Shown in pieces: positions 7,606 to 15,622 of a stretch of 64,000 bases of DNA. Position 1 is the stretch's first letter, and every line of letters starts with the position of its first letter. Both the position numbers and the translations under genes were made by a program. The notes below the pieces were generated by a model. It was not told where the DNA came from, made no database searches, and saw only the letters and a list, made by a program, of their open reading frames with translations. This DNA comes from Streptomyces sp. NBC_01016 (GTDB lineage Bacteria > Actinomycetota > Actinomycetes > Streptomycetales > Streptomycetaceae): contig NZ_JAPEOQ010000001.1 of NCBI RefSeq assembly GCF_026341035.1, positions 5,766,001-5,830,000 of the forward strand, written 5' to 3'.

Positions 7606-8199
7606 ATGTACGCCGAAGTCATCGACGCCCTGCGCGCCGCGCGCGTCACCCCGACCGTGCGCGAGGCCGACGCCGACACCGCCGACGCGGTGGCCCGCAC
7701 CCTCGTGAACTGCGGCCTCACCGCCTTCGAGTTCACCGCCACCACACCCGGCTGGGAGGACCTCGTAGCGGGCTGGGTGAAGGAGTTCCCCGAGGTGACA
7801 CTCGGCCTCGGCACCGTCACTTCGCCAGAGATCGCCGAACGCGCCCTGGCGGCCGGTGCGAACTTCCTGGTGAGTCCGTTCCAGGTGCCCGAGGTGCGTC
7901 CCGTCGCCGATGCTGCGGGCCGGCTCCTCGTCGAGGGCGGTCTCACCCCGAGCGAGCTGCGCATCGCGGCGGACCGGGGCGTCGCCAAGCTGTTCCCCGC
8001 GCACGTCGGAGGCATCGCCTACCTGAAGTCCGTGCTCTCCGTGCTGCCCGGCGCCCGGATCATGGCGACGGGCGGAGTGAGCGTGGACGACGCCGACAAG
8101 TGGCTCGCCGCGGGCGCCTTCTCGGTGAGCATCGGCAGCGACCTCACGCGCGGCGACGTGGCGGCCAACGTGGCCCGGCTGCAAGAGCGCCTCGGCTGA
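7606..8199 (+). CDS. KDPG/KHG-type aldolase (DgaF role)
   Basis: Class I aldolase of the Eda family, 197 residues from ATG 7606, which has GGAG 6 nt upstream. An alternative ATG at 7573 overlaps the HPr stop but has no good RBS. The Schiff-base lysine is in VAKLFPAHVGG (K128), the catalytic glutamate in FEFTATTPG (E42), and the phosphate loop in MATGGVS and SIGSDL. It would split 2-keto-3-deoxy-6-phosphogluconate (or an analogue) into pyruvate and glyceraldehyde-3-phosphate. It is the last gene of the operon. Confidence 0.88.
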   Translation: MYAEVIDALRAARVTPTVREADADTADAVARTLVNCGLTAFEFTATTPGWEDLVAGWVKEFPEVTLGLGTVTSPEIAERALAAGANFLVSPFQVPEVRPVADAAGRLLVEGGLTPSELRIAADRGVAKLFPAHVGGIAYLKSVLSVLPGARIMATGGVSVDDADKWLAAGAFSVSIGSDLTRGDVAANVARLQERLG

Positions 8200-8281
8200 C
8201 GGGGGTTCGGACACACGGGTGGGCATAACGGAGTGATCTCGGCACTGGAAACGGGGCGAGTGCATCCGTTGTAGTGGCCAC

Positions 8282-9655
8282 ATGACATGCGAGCCGACAG
8301 CACCTCCGCGCCGCGGACCATGGTGGCGACGGGGCATCGGCCTCCTCGCCACCGCACTGGTCCTGGGCACCGCCACGGGCGCCCGCCACCAGGAGGGTTA
8401 CCCGCAGGTCCCGGACAGCGCCTGCGCGGCGTCGGCCGCGAAGGCGAAGAGCGCGGGCACCCCCGCGCCCGACCTCGACGGCGACGGCAGCCCGGACCTG
8501 GCGCTCGGTGTCCCGGCCGGCAACGGTGACGTCTACCAGACCGGCCGGATCGCCCTGCTGCACGGTGCCCGGGCCGGCGAGCGCACGGTGTTCACGCCCA
8601 CGGACTTCGACCTGCCCGAGCACGACTCCATGACCGACGGGGAGAGCGGCCCGACCGTCGCCGACCTGGACGGCGACGGCCACCTCGACCTCGTGGCGGG
8701 CGGCAGCGCCCATGTGCAGTGGGGCGGCGCACACGGCCCGGACCCCGGCCACAAGGCAGCGCGCATCCCGCTTCCGCACATGGGCAAGGGACAGCCGGTA
8801 CGGATCAGCAAGGGCAACGACGTCTACGAGGACCCGCCGGTGGCCGGGGACTTCGACGGCGACGGCCGGGTCGACCTGGCCACCTACCGCACCGGCCTGC
8901 ACGAGCGTCACCTCGTGGTGCTTCAGGGCCCGTTCACCCGTACCGGCAAGCCGGCGAGGATCACCGAACGCGCCGACCCCTACAGCGGCTCGGCCGACAC
9001 CGTCACCGGCCTTCGGCTGATCGCGGCGGAGGTGACCGGCGACCGGGCCACCGACCTGCTGGTGTACAAACCCGGAGCGCCGGACGCGCTTCGGGTGTTG
9101 GCCGGGGGAGCGGACACCGCGAGCGGGCTCGCCGCGCGGCCCGCACCGCTGCCGCGCGGCGAGAACGTCGCCGTCGGCGACTTCGACGGCGACGGACGGC
9201 CCGACATCGCCCTCGGTGACAGCGGCGTCCCCATGGACGACGAGTTCGCACCGCGCGACCGCAAGGGCAAGGTGACCATCCGTTACGGCAAGGCGCCCGA
9301 GGCCCCGGTCATCATCGACGGCGGCGCCCGCAAGGGCGGCTTCGGCATCGACCTGATGGCCGCCGACGTCAACGGCGACGGCTGCGACGACCTCGCCGTC
9401 CGCAGCGACGACGACCGGGTGGGCGGGCACGACCGGATCGACATCCTGCGGGGCGGCTCCTCGCCGGGCCTGGGTTCCGAGCCGTGGCACTCACTGCCGC
9501 GGCCCTCGGGTCGAATCGAGGACGCCGCCGATGTCGACGGCGACGGCCGCGACGAACTCGTCCTGGCCTCGGGCAACACCTGGCGGGTGGTCGACGGCTC
9601 GGGGAAAGAGATGGAGTCCTTCGACGTCCGAAAGGTGGCGCGACCGCTGAACTAG
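8282..9655 (+). CDS. exported FG-GAP/VCBS repeat protein
   Basis: 457 residues. An N-terminal basic stretch and hydrophobic segment (RRGIGLLATALVLGTATG) form a signal peptide. The mature part has at least five calcium-loop motifs of the DxDGDGxxD type (DLDGDGSPDLAL, DLDGDGHLDLV, DFDGDGRVDLA, DFDGDGRPDIAL, DVNGDGCDDLA, DVDGDGRDELV), typical of an integrin-alpha-like beta-propeller. No enzyme domain. Likely a secreted or wall-associated binding protein. Its stop shares the tetramer CTAG (9652-9655) with the convergent gene. Confidence 0.85.
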   Translation: MTCEPTAPPRRGPWWRRGIGLLATALVLGTATGARHQEGYPQVPDSACAASAAKAKSAGTPAPDLDGDGSPDLALGVPAGNGDVYQTGRIALLHGARAGERTVFTPTDFDLPEHDSMTDGESGPTVADLDGDGHLDLVAGGSAHVQWGGAHGPDPGHKAARIPLPHMGKGQPVRISKGNDVYEDPPVAGDFDGDGRVDLATYRTGLHERHLVVLQGPFTRTGKPARITERADPYSGSADTVTGLRLIAAEVTGDRATDLLVYKPGAPDALRVLAGGADTASGLAARPAPLPRGENVAVGDFDGDGRPDIALGDSGVPMDDEFAPRDRKGKVTIRYGKAPEAPVIIDGGARKGGFGIDLMAADVNGDGCDDLAVRSDDDRVGGHDRIDILRGGSSPGLGSEPWHSLPRPSGRIEDAADVDGDGRDELVLASGNTWRVVDGSGKEMESFDVRKVARPLN

Positions 9656-10068
9656 GCGGCGGGGGTGCACCCGTGGCGCTCGGGACGGGACCCCGTCGTG
9701 GCGCTGAACTCGCGGCGGGTCGGATACAGGCTGTACGCCGCGAGGGGGCGCACCTCGGCCGAACACACCACGTCGGCACCGGCGCCCGCACCCACGTGCT
9801 CCAGGAGCAGCGCCAGAATCCGCTGCGACAGGCGCGTCATGGTCCGCTCGCTGCGCCCCGGGAGCAGCGCCACCTCCACGTGCACGACCGGCACGTCGTC
9901 GTGCTCGCTGCCGACGACGTACGTCTCCGTGGCGGCGCGGAAGAACGTCTTGCAGGTGCCGCGCGAGCCGGATCCCTCGACGACCAGGGCGTGCAACGCG
10001 GTGGCGAGGGCGGCCCGGTCGAGGGTGTCGGTGAGTCGGGGCGAGTAGTCGACGGTGATCTGAGGCAC
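9652..10068 (-). CDS. 5-carboxymethyl-2-hydroxymuconate isomerase-like tautomerase
   Basis: 138 residues. It begins MPQITVDYS; after removal of Met, the N-terminal proline is the catalytic base of the tautomerase superfamily. DRAALATALHALVVEG and FFRAATETYVVG fit the CHMI subgroup, whose members isomerise hydroxymuconates in aromatic degradation. No aromatic pathway genes are nearby, so the physiological substrate is unknown. The stop codon overlaps that of the FG-GAP gene. Confidence 0.8.
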   Translation of the reverse strand: MPQITVDYSPRLTDTLDRAALATALHALVVEGSGSRGTCKTFFRAATETYVVGSEHDDVPVVHVEVALLPGRSERTMTRLSQRILALLLEHVGAGAGADVVCSAEVRPLAAYSLYPTRREFSATTGSRPERHGCTPAA

Positions 10069-10160
10069 GGCGCCTCCGCGGCGGACAAGGTGAGTGGGTT
10101 AGGTGGGTGGGTTTTACATCTACCTGTCGACCACTTTATCCCGTCGCACGTCACGCCTTG

Positions 10161-10205
10161 AACGCGCGGGTACGGGTGAGGGGAACGCGCGGGTACGGGT
10201 GAGGG
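10161..10205. repeat. 23-bp tandem direct repeat, two copies
   Basis: AACGCGCGGGTACGGGTGAG begins at 10161 and again at 10184; 22 nt are identical. The second copy's end forms the left arm of the terminator at 10196-10235. Probably a local slippage duplication in the spacer between the tautomerase promoter and the fprA terminator. Confidence 0.85.
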
Positions 10206-10235
10206 CCCGGCCGAGTTCGACCGGGCCCTCACCCG
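10196..10235. terminator. intrinsic terminator of fprA
   Basis: A perfect 15-bp stem: CGGGTGAGGGCCCGG (10196-10210) pairs with CCGGGCCCTCACCCG (10221-10235), with a 10-nt loop. It lies directly after the - strand fprA stop at 10241. It could also stop leftward read-through into the tautomerase. Confidence 0.85.
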
Positions 10236-10240
10236 TCATG

Positions 10241-11605
10241 TCACGCCTCGCTGGCGTCGAGCATCTCCGCGCGCTCCACGATCTTCACGCGCTCACGGCC
10301 GTGCGGCTCGCCGAGCGCCTTCTCGGCGGCGTCCAGCTTGTACCAGCCGTCCCACGTCGTGTACCGGACGCCGCGCTCGCCGAGGAACTCCTCGACGGAC
10401 TCCGGGGTGGGCGAGACCGGCGTCTGCAGGCGGCCCTCCGCGTGGTCGGCGAGCAGGTTCGCGACCGCCTCGTTGGCGTCGCCCTTGGTGTGCCCGATGA
10501 GGCCCACGGGGCCACGCCGGATCCAGCCGGTCACGTACGTCGACTGCAGGTGCTCGCCGTTCTCCTGGATGACGCGGCCGCCCTCGTCCGGGACGGTGCC
10601 GGACTTGATGTCCCAGGGGAGCTTGGGCAGTTCGTCGGAGAGGTAGCCCACCGCGCGGTAGACGGCGCCGAGGTCCCAGTTGGTGAAGTTGCCGGTGCCC
10701 TTGACGTTGCCCGTGCCGTCCAGCTCGGTGCGCTCGGTGCGCAGGCCGACGACGCGGCCGTCCTCGCCGAGGATCTCGGTCGGCGACTCGAAGAAGTGCA
10801 GGAACAGCTTGTGCGGGCGGTCGCCCTCGTCGCGGATCGCCCAGTTCTCCAGCGTCTTGGCGACCATGTCGGTCTGCTTCTCGCTGCGGCGGGCGGCGAT
10901 CGAGCCCTCGTCGTAGTCGATGTCCTCGGGGTTGACGATGACCTCGATGGACGGGGAGTGGTCCAGCTCGCGCAGCTCCAGCGGGCTGAACTTGGCCTGC
11001 GCGGGGCCACGACGGCCGAAGACGTGGACCTCCAGGGCCTTGTTCGCCTTCAGGCCCTCGTAGACGTTGGCCGGGATCTCGGTCGGCAGCAGCTCGTCCG
11101 CCGTCTTCGCGAGCACGCGCGCGACGTCGAGCGCGACGTTGCCGACGCCGAGGACGGCGACCTTCTCGGCCTCCAGCGGCCAGGTGCGCGGGACGTCGGG
11201 GTGACCGTCGTACCAGGACACGAAGTCCGCGGCGCCGTACGAGCCCTCGAGCTCGATGCCCGGGATGTCGAGCGCCCGGTCCGCCGTCGCGCCGGTGGAG
11301 AAGACGATCGCGTCGTAGAAGGCGCGCAGGTCGTCGAGGTCGATGTCGCGCGGGTAGTCGACGTTGCCGAACAGTCGGATCTGCGGCTTGTCGAGCACCT
11401 GGTGGAGGGCCTTCACGATGCCCTTGATGCGCGGGTGGTCCGGCGCGACGCCGTAGCGGATCAGGCCGAACGGCGCCGGCATGCGCTCGAAGAGGTCGAT
11501 GGACACCCCCGGCTCGGAGGCCGCTTCGGACTTGAGCAGGGCGTCGGCGGCGTAGATGCCGGCGGGGCCGGCTCCGACGATGGCGACCCTCAGGGGGCGA
11601 GGCAT
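10241..11605 (-). CDS. fprA: ferredoxin/adrenodoxin-type NADP+ reductase
   Basis: 454 residues, FAD-dependent, adrenodoxin-reductase family like mycobacterial FprA. The FAD site is VAIVGAGPAGIYAADAL at the N-terminus, with LFERMPAPFGLIRYGVAPDHP after it. The NADPH site is VAVLGVGNVALDVARVL in the middle, then FGRRGPAQAKFSPLELREL, and the second FAD contact GWIRRGPVGLIGHTKGDA near the end. It passes electrons from NADPH to ferredoxins, for P450s or other iron-sulfur partners. A strong iron box lies 74 bp upstream, so expression is probably iron-repressed by DmdR1/IdeR. Confidence 0.93.
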   Translation of the reverse strand: MPRPLRVAIVGAGPAGIYAADALLKSEAASEPGVSIDLFERMPAPFGLIRYGVAPDHPRIKGIVKALHQVLDKPQIRLFGNVDYPRDIDLDDLRAFYDAIVFSTGATADRALDIPGIELEGSYGAADFVSWYDGHPDVPRTWPLEAEKVAVLGVGNVALDVARVLAKTADELLPTEIPANVYEGLKANKALEVHVFGRRGPAQAKFSPLELRELDHSPSIEVIVNPEDIDYDEGSIAARRSEKQTDMVAKTLENWAIRDEGDRPHKLFLHFFESPTEILGEDGRVVGLRTERTELDGTGNVKGTGNFTNWDLGAVYRAVGYLSDELPKLPWDIKSGTVPDEGGRVIQENGEHLQSTYVTGWIRRGPVGLIGHTKGDANEAVANLLADHAEGRLQTPVSPTPESVEEFLGERGVRYTTWDGWYKLDAAEKALGEPHGRERVKIVERAEMLDASEA

Positions 11606-11678
11606 GGTTCAGGTTCCCTTCGAGTGGTTCCCGCGGTCCGTACGTGCTGGTCGGGCCACGAGTGCTTGTAGGGAAGCC

Positions 11679-11697
11679 TAAAGTAAGGCAAGCCTTA
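11679..11697. promoter_or_regulatory. DmdR/IdeR-type iron box upstream of fprA
   Basis: TAAAGTAAGGCAAGCCTTA agrees at 17 of 19 positions with the W-degenerate iron-box consensus TWAGGTWAGSCTWACCTWA. It is centred about 83 bp before the fprA start on the opposite strand. The inner part TAAGGCAAGCCTTA is a perfect palindrome. Confidence 0.7.
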
Positions 11698-11725
11698 GAA
11701 AGTAGGCGGGTCCGGTCTATGGGCA

Positions 11726-11742
11726 CATAAGGCTGCCTTATG
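11726..11742. promoter_or_regulatory. 7-bp inverted repeat between fprA and msrA
   Basis: CATAAGG and CCTTATG flank a 3-nt spacer. AT-rich for this genome and located in the divergent promoter region. It does not align as a second iron box. Possibly another operator or promoter element for fprA or msrA. Confidence 0.4.
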
Positions 11743-11854
11743 GGGGTCGATAGCTTCGCTTTAGGGGCTCGGCCTAAGCTGGAAGATCTGTGGGTCGCGC
11801 TCTGTTGCACTCATTGGATCTGTTCGTCGTGTCAGGTAGTGCAGGGAGTGGCGT

Positions 11855-12364
11855 ATGTCAGAGGTAACCGAGAGGGCAGTGCTGGCGGGTGGCTGCTTCT
11901 GGGGCATGCAGGACCTGATCCGCAAGCGGCCCGGCGTGCTGTCGACGCGTGTCGGGTACTCCGGCGGTGACACGCCCAACGCCACGTACCGTAACCACGG
12001 CGACCACGCCGAGGCCATCGAGATCGTCCATGACCCGTCCGTGGTCACCTACCGGGACCTGCTGGAGTTCTTCTTCCAGGTCCACGACCCGACCACGAAG
12101 GACCGCCAGGGCAATGACCTGGGGCGCAGCTACCGGTCCGCGATCTATTACGTGGACGACGCGCAGCGCCAGGTCGCCGTCGACACCATCGCGGACGTCG
12201 AGGCGAGCGGTCTGTGGCCCGGGAAGGTCGTGACCGAGGTCGAGCCGGTCGGCGACTTCTGGGAGGCCGAGCCGGAGCACCAGGACTACCTGGAGCGCTA
12301 CCCGGAGGGCTACACCTGCCACTTCCCGCGACCGAACTGGAAGCTGCCGAAGCGCGCCGCCTGA
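11855..12364 (+). CDS. msrA: peptide-methionine (S)-S-oxide reductase
   Basis: 169 residues. The GGCFWG motif holds catalytic Cys14. TRVGYSGGDTPNATYRNH, GDHAEAIEIVHDP, FFQVHDPTTKDRQGND and RSYRSAIYY are all typical MsrA. A further cysteine in YTCHFPRPNW near the C-terminus may resolve the sulfenic acid. It reduces methionine-S-sulfoxide in proteins using thioredoxin. Divergent from iron-regulated fprA; both fit an oxidative-stress theme. A terminator follows. Confidence 0.95.
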   Translation: MSEVTERAVLAGGCFWGMQDLIRKRPGVLSTRVGYSGGDTPNATYRNHGDHAEAIEIVHDPSVVTYRDLLEFFFQVHDPTTKDRQGNDLGRSYRSAIYYVDDAQRQVAVDTIADVEASGLWPGKVVTEVEPVGDFWEAEPEHQDYLERYPEGYTCHFPRPNWKLPKRAA

Positions 12365-12375
12365 TTTCGGCGGGC

Positions 12376-12405
12376 CGGGTGCCGCTCGGAGGAGAGCGGC
12401 ACCCG
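12376..12405. terminator. intrinsic terminator after msrA
   Basis: CGGGTGCCGCTC (12376-12387) pairs perfectly with GAGCGGCACCCG (12394-12405) across a 6-nt loop, 12 nt after the msrA stop. Confidence 0.85.
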
Positions 12406-12433
12406 CACGCATCTTGTTTCCATGTACACGTAA

Positions 12434-14176
12434 ATGCATGATGGCGGCATGCAGCAGCGGGTAACGACGAAAGCGAGCCCCTTCAAGCAGCCGAAGGCCG
12501 TCTGGGCCGTCGCGTTCGCCTGCGTCATCTCGTTCATGGGCATCGGTCTCGTGGACCCGATCCTGCCCGCCCTGGCCGACAGCCTGCATGCCACGCCCAG
12601 CCAGGTGTCCCTGCTGTTCAGCAGCTATCTCATCGTCACCGCGGTCGCGATGCTCGTCGTCGGCTGGTTCTCCAGCCGCTTCGGCGCCAAGCGCACCCTC
12701 GTCATAGGCCTGAGCGTCATCGTCGTCTTCTCGGCGCTCGCCGGAGCCACCGGCTCCATCAACGGCATCGTGGGCTTCCGGGCCGGCTGGGGGCTCGGCA
12801 ACGCGCTGTTCATCGCCACCTCCCTGGCCGTCATCGTCGCCTCGGCGAGCGGCGGATTCGGCGGCGCGATCATCCTCTACGAGACCGCGCTCGGCCTCGG
12901 GATCGCCGTCGGGCCGCTGCTCGGCGGCGAGTTGGGGGCGATCAGCTGGCGCGGTCCCTTCTTCGGCGTCGCGGTCCTGATGGCCGTCGCACTGGTCGCC
13001 ACCATCGCCCTCGTACCCGATCTGCCCAGGCCGAAGAAGATCACGTCGCCGATCGCCCCGCTCAAGGCACTGCGCCACCGCGGCCTGCTGACCATGGGCA
13101 TCATGGCGCTGCTCTACAACTGGGGCTTCTTCACGATGCTCGGGTACGCGCCGTACCCCATGGAGCTCGACGCCCACGAACTCGGCCTCGTCTTCACCGG
13201 CTGGGGACTTCTGGTCGCCCTGTTCAGCGTGTACTTCGCGCCGCGCCTCCAGGCGCGCTACGGCACCGCGGCCGTCCTGTACGCGAATCTCTTCTGCCTC
13301 GGTGTCGTGATGGCGGTCATCGCCGCCGGGGTCTCGACGCCGACCGTCGTGATCGTCGCGGTCATCGTCAGCGGTGCCTTCATCGGCATCAACAACACGC
13401 TCACCACGCAGGCCGTCATGCTGGTCTCGCCGGTGGAACGCCCCGTCGCCTCGTCCGCGTACGGCTTCCTGAGGTTCATCGGCGGCGGCCTCGCGCCGTA
13501 CGTCGCGGGCAAGCTGGCCGACGCCATGGACCTGAGCGTGCCCTTCTACCTGGCCGCGCTCACCTTCGTCCTCGCCATCCCGGTCCTGGCCAGCGGGCAC
13601 CGGCTGCTGCGGCAGGCCGAGGCGAACCTGGGCGAGGGCGAGCCGGTGCAGCCGTCGCTCACGCCTGTGGGGGCCGTGGCTCCGAGCAGCGATCCGCGCG
13701 TCGTCGTCGCCGTCGGGGACCACGACCGGGCGCCCGCCATCGTCGACGCGGCCGCACGCCTCGCCCGGGACACCGGCAGCCCGCTGGAGGTCGTGCACGT
13801 CCGGCAGACCGCCGTCGTCGACGACCAGGCCGCCGATGCCGAGGACCTCGCGCAGGCCCGCGCCGCCGTGCGGGACCACCTCGACCGGCTCGCGGGTGCG
13901 GGGGTGGCCGCCACGGGGCAGGTGCTGAACAGCGTCGGGGACCATGCCGCCGCCGGCCGCGCGCTGGCCCGGCACGCGGCGGACGTCGGCGCCCGCGTCG
14001 TGGCCGTCGGGCACTCGCCGCGCGGCCCGCTCACCCAGTTCGCCGACGGCAGCTTCACCACCGCCCTCACCCACGCCTGCGCGTGCACGGTCGTCCTCGT
14101 CGGCACCGGCACGGACTCCGCGCCGCGCCCGCTGAACGCGGCCGCGCTGGCCGAACTGCGGGGCGCAGGGGCCTGA
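12434..14176 (+). CDS. MFS transporter fused to a C-terminal UspA domain
   Basis: 580 residues from ATG 12434 (ATG 12449 is equally possible; neither has a strong RBS). Residues about 20-400 form a 12-segment major-facilitator transporter of the drug/arabinose-efflux type, with GWFSSRFGAKRT as the loop 2-3 motif. After a short linker, residues about 430-555 form a universal-stress domain: VVVAVGDHDRAPAIVDAA, then GHSPRGPLTQFADGSFTTALTH, an ATP-binding-type GxS loop. A nucleotide-sensing tail on an exporter could gate activity. Substrate unknown. Confidence 0.85.
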   Translation: MHDGGMQQRVTTKASPFKQPKAVWAVAFACVISFMGIGLVDPILPALADSLHATPSQVSLLFSSYLIVTAVAMLVVGWFSSRFGAKRTLVIGLSVIVVFSALAGATGSINGIVGFRAGWGLGNALFIATSLAVIVASASGGFGGAIILYETALGLGIAVGPLLGGELGAISWRGPFFGVAVLMAVALVATIALVPDLPRPKKITSPIAPLKALRHRGLLTMGIMALLYNWGFFTMLGYAPYPMELDAHELGLVFTGWGLLVALFSVYFAPRLQARYGTAAVLYANLFCLGVVMAVIAAGVSTPTVVIVAVIVSGAFIGINNTLTTQAVMLVSPVERPVASSAYGFLRFIGGGLAPYVAGKLADAMDLSVPFYLAALTFVLAIPVLASGHRLLRQAEANLGEGEPVQPSLTPVGAVAPSSDPRVVVAVGDHDRAPAIVDAAARLARDTGSPLEVVHVRQTAVVDDQAADAEDLAQARAAVRDHLDRLAGAGVAATGQVLNSVGDHAAAGRALARHAADVGARVVAVGHSPRGPLTQFADGSFTTALTHACACTVVLVGTGTDSAPRPLNAAALAELRGAGA

Positions 14177-14252
14177 CGCGCACGGGTGGACGTTTACCCG
14201 AGCCCCATTCGGTAAGGAGCAAGATCAGTCGACAACGGGGAGGTTCAGGGGA

Positions 14253-14426
14253 ATGTTCGCTCCTGGAAACGGGTGGGTGCGCACGCGCACCGAGGAAGAC
14301 ACCAAAGCCTTCATCAAAGAGAAGGAGCTCGAGCGCTCGATGGAGCCGGGGAAGGGCACCGCGATCCTGACAGGAATCGTGGTGCTTTTCCTCCTCGGCT
14401 GGCTGGTGTACGCCCTCGTCCGCTGA
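14253..14426 (+). CDS. 57-residue single-pass membrane protein
   Basis: Short gene starting at ATG 14253, with GGGGAGG about 10 nt upstream. A charged N-terminus (RTRTEEDTKAFIKEKELERS) is followed by one hydrophobic helix (AILTGIVVLFLLGWLVYALV, residues 37-56) and a terminal arginine. A small tail-anchored or bitopic protein. No family recognised; strong third-position GC supports coding. It sits between the MFS-UspA fusion and the convergent malY. Confidence 0.6.
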   Translation: MFAPGNGWVRTRTEEDTKAFIKEKELERSMEPGKGTAILTGIVVLFLLGWLVYALVR

Positions 14427-14434
14427 CCTGACCT

Positions 14435-15619
14435 TCAGCGGATCGCGCGTACACCGTCGATGAGGGCACTCACCCCGCGCTCCACCTTGGAGCGCGGGCA
14501 GCCCACATTGAGCCGCACATGGCCGGCGGCGCCGTACGCCGTACCCGGCATGATCGCCACCCGCTGCCGCTCGACCAGCTCGCGCTGGAGCGCCTCCTCG
14601 TCCACGCCGAGGGGGCGCAGGTCGATCCAGGCGAGATAGCCGGCCTCGGGTGGCGTCCAGCCCAGCTCGGGGAACGCCTCTGCCAGGCGCTGCGCCACGT
14701 AGGACAGATTGCCGCGCAGGTACGTGCCGAGCGCGTCCAGCCAGGTGCCGCCCTCCCGGTAGGCCGCGATATGGCCGACCACGGACAGCACCGCGGGGGA
14801 CGACAGACCGTCGGCCTCCTTCAGTCGGCGCAAGTACGCGTCCCGGGACCCGGGGTCCCCGACGATGCCGTAACTGCCGGTCAGCGCCGGGATGTTGAAG
14901 GACTTCGACGCGGACGTGACGACCGCCCACCGGGTGCCTGAGCCCGCGTGCAGCGCCCACGGCCGGTGGACGGCCGGCGGGTGGGCGAGGTCCGAGTGGA
15001 TCTCGTCGCTGATGACCGCCACGTCGTGACGGGCGCACAGCTCGGCCATGCGGTCGAGCTCCGCCGACGTCCACACGTGACCGGTGGGATTGTGCGGGGA
15101 GCACAGCAGCAGCACCGAGGTGTCCGGCAGCGACAGCAGCCGCTCAAGCTCCGCCCAGTCTCCCAACGGGCAGGTGAGCAGCCGCCGTTCGTGTGCGGCC
15201 ACCGTCTTGGGGAAGGCGTCGTACGTCGGTGCGTGCGCGACGACGCCGTCGCCGGGCCGTGACCACAGGCGCAGCAGCTGACCGACCTGGTAGATCACGG
15301 ACGGGCCGTAGACGATCGACCGCGGGCCCACGGGGGTGTCGTGCCGGGCGGCGTACCAGTCGACGATCGCGGACAGGAAGTCGTCGTGGCGCCAGCGGGA
15401 GTAGCCGAGCACGCCGTGGTCGAGCCGGGCGCGCAGCGCCGTCAGGACCTCGGGAGCCGTCTCGAAGTCCATGTCGGAGATCGTGAACGGCAGCAGGTCC
15501 GGCACGCCGAAGCGGTCCTCGACGTAGTCCCACTGCGTGCACCAGGTGCCGTGCCGGTCGACGACGGTGTCGAACTCGTAGACAGGGGAGTCGGGGGAGT
15601 CCGGTGAGGTGTGTCGCAC
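14435..15619 (-). CDS. malY: MalY/PatB-family PLP aminotransferase / cystathionine beta-lyase
   Basis: 394 residues from GTG 15619. Fold-type I PLP enzyme: LLLCSPHNPTGHVW holds the NPTG signature, VAVISDEIHSDL the aspartate contacting the ring, and TSASKSFNIPAL the Schiff-base lysine. It starts 3 nt after the stop of the malX-like gene, so it is in the same operon, as in E. coli malXY. MalY has C-S lyase activity and also modulates the maltose regulator in E. coli; whether it has that regulatory role here is unknown. Confidence 0.88.
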   Translation of the reverse strand: MRHTSPDSPDSPVYEFDTVVDRHGTWCTQWDYVEDRFGVPDLLPFTISDMDFETAPEVLTALRARLDHGVLGYSRWRHDDFLSAIVDWYAARHDTPVGPRSIVYGPSVIYQVGQLLRLWSRPGDGVVAHAPTYDAFPKTVAAHERRLLTCPLGDWAELERLLSLPDTSVLLLCSPHNPTGHVWTSAELDRMAELCARHDVAVISDEIHSDLAHPPAVHRPWALHAGSGTRWAVVTSASKSFNIPALTGSYGIVGDPGSRDAYLRRLKEADGLSSPAVLSVVGHIAAYREGGTWLDALGTYLRGNLSYVAQRLAEAFPELGWTPPEAGYLAWIDLRPLGVDEEALQRELVERQRVAIMPGTAYGAAGHVRLNVGCPRSKVERGVSALIDGVRAIR

Positions 15620-15622
15620 GGC

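Noticed and set aside
8282..9655. FG-GAP repeats considered as part of an enzyme such as a PLC or chitinase
   Set aside because: Only propeller-type calcium loops and a signal peptide are visible; no catalytic segment.
11726..11742. CATAAGG-n3-CCTTATG considered as a second iron box
   Set aside because: It does not align with the 19-bp consensus in any register; listed only as an inverted repeat.
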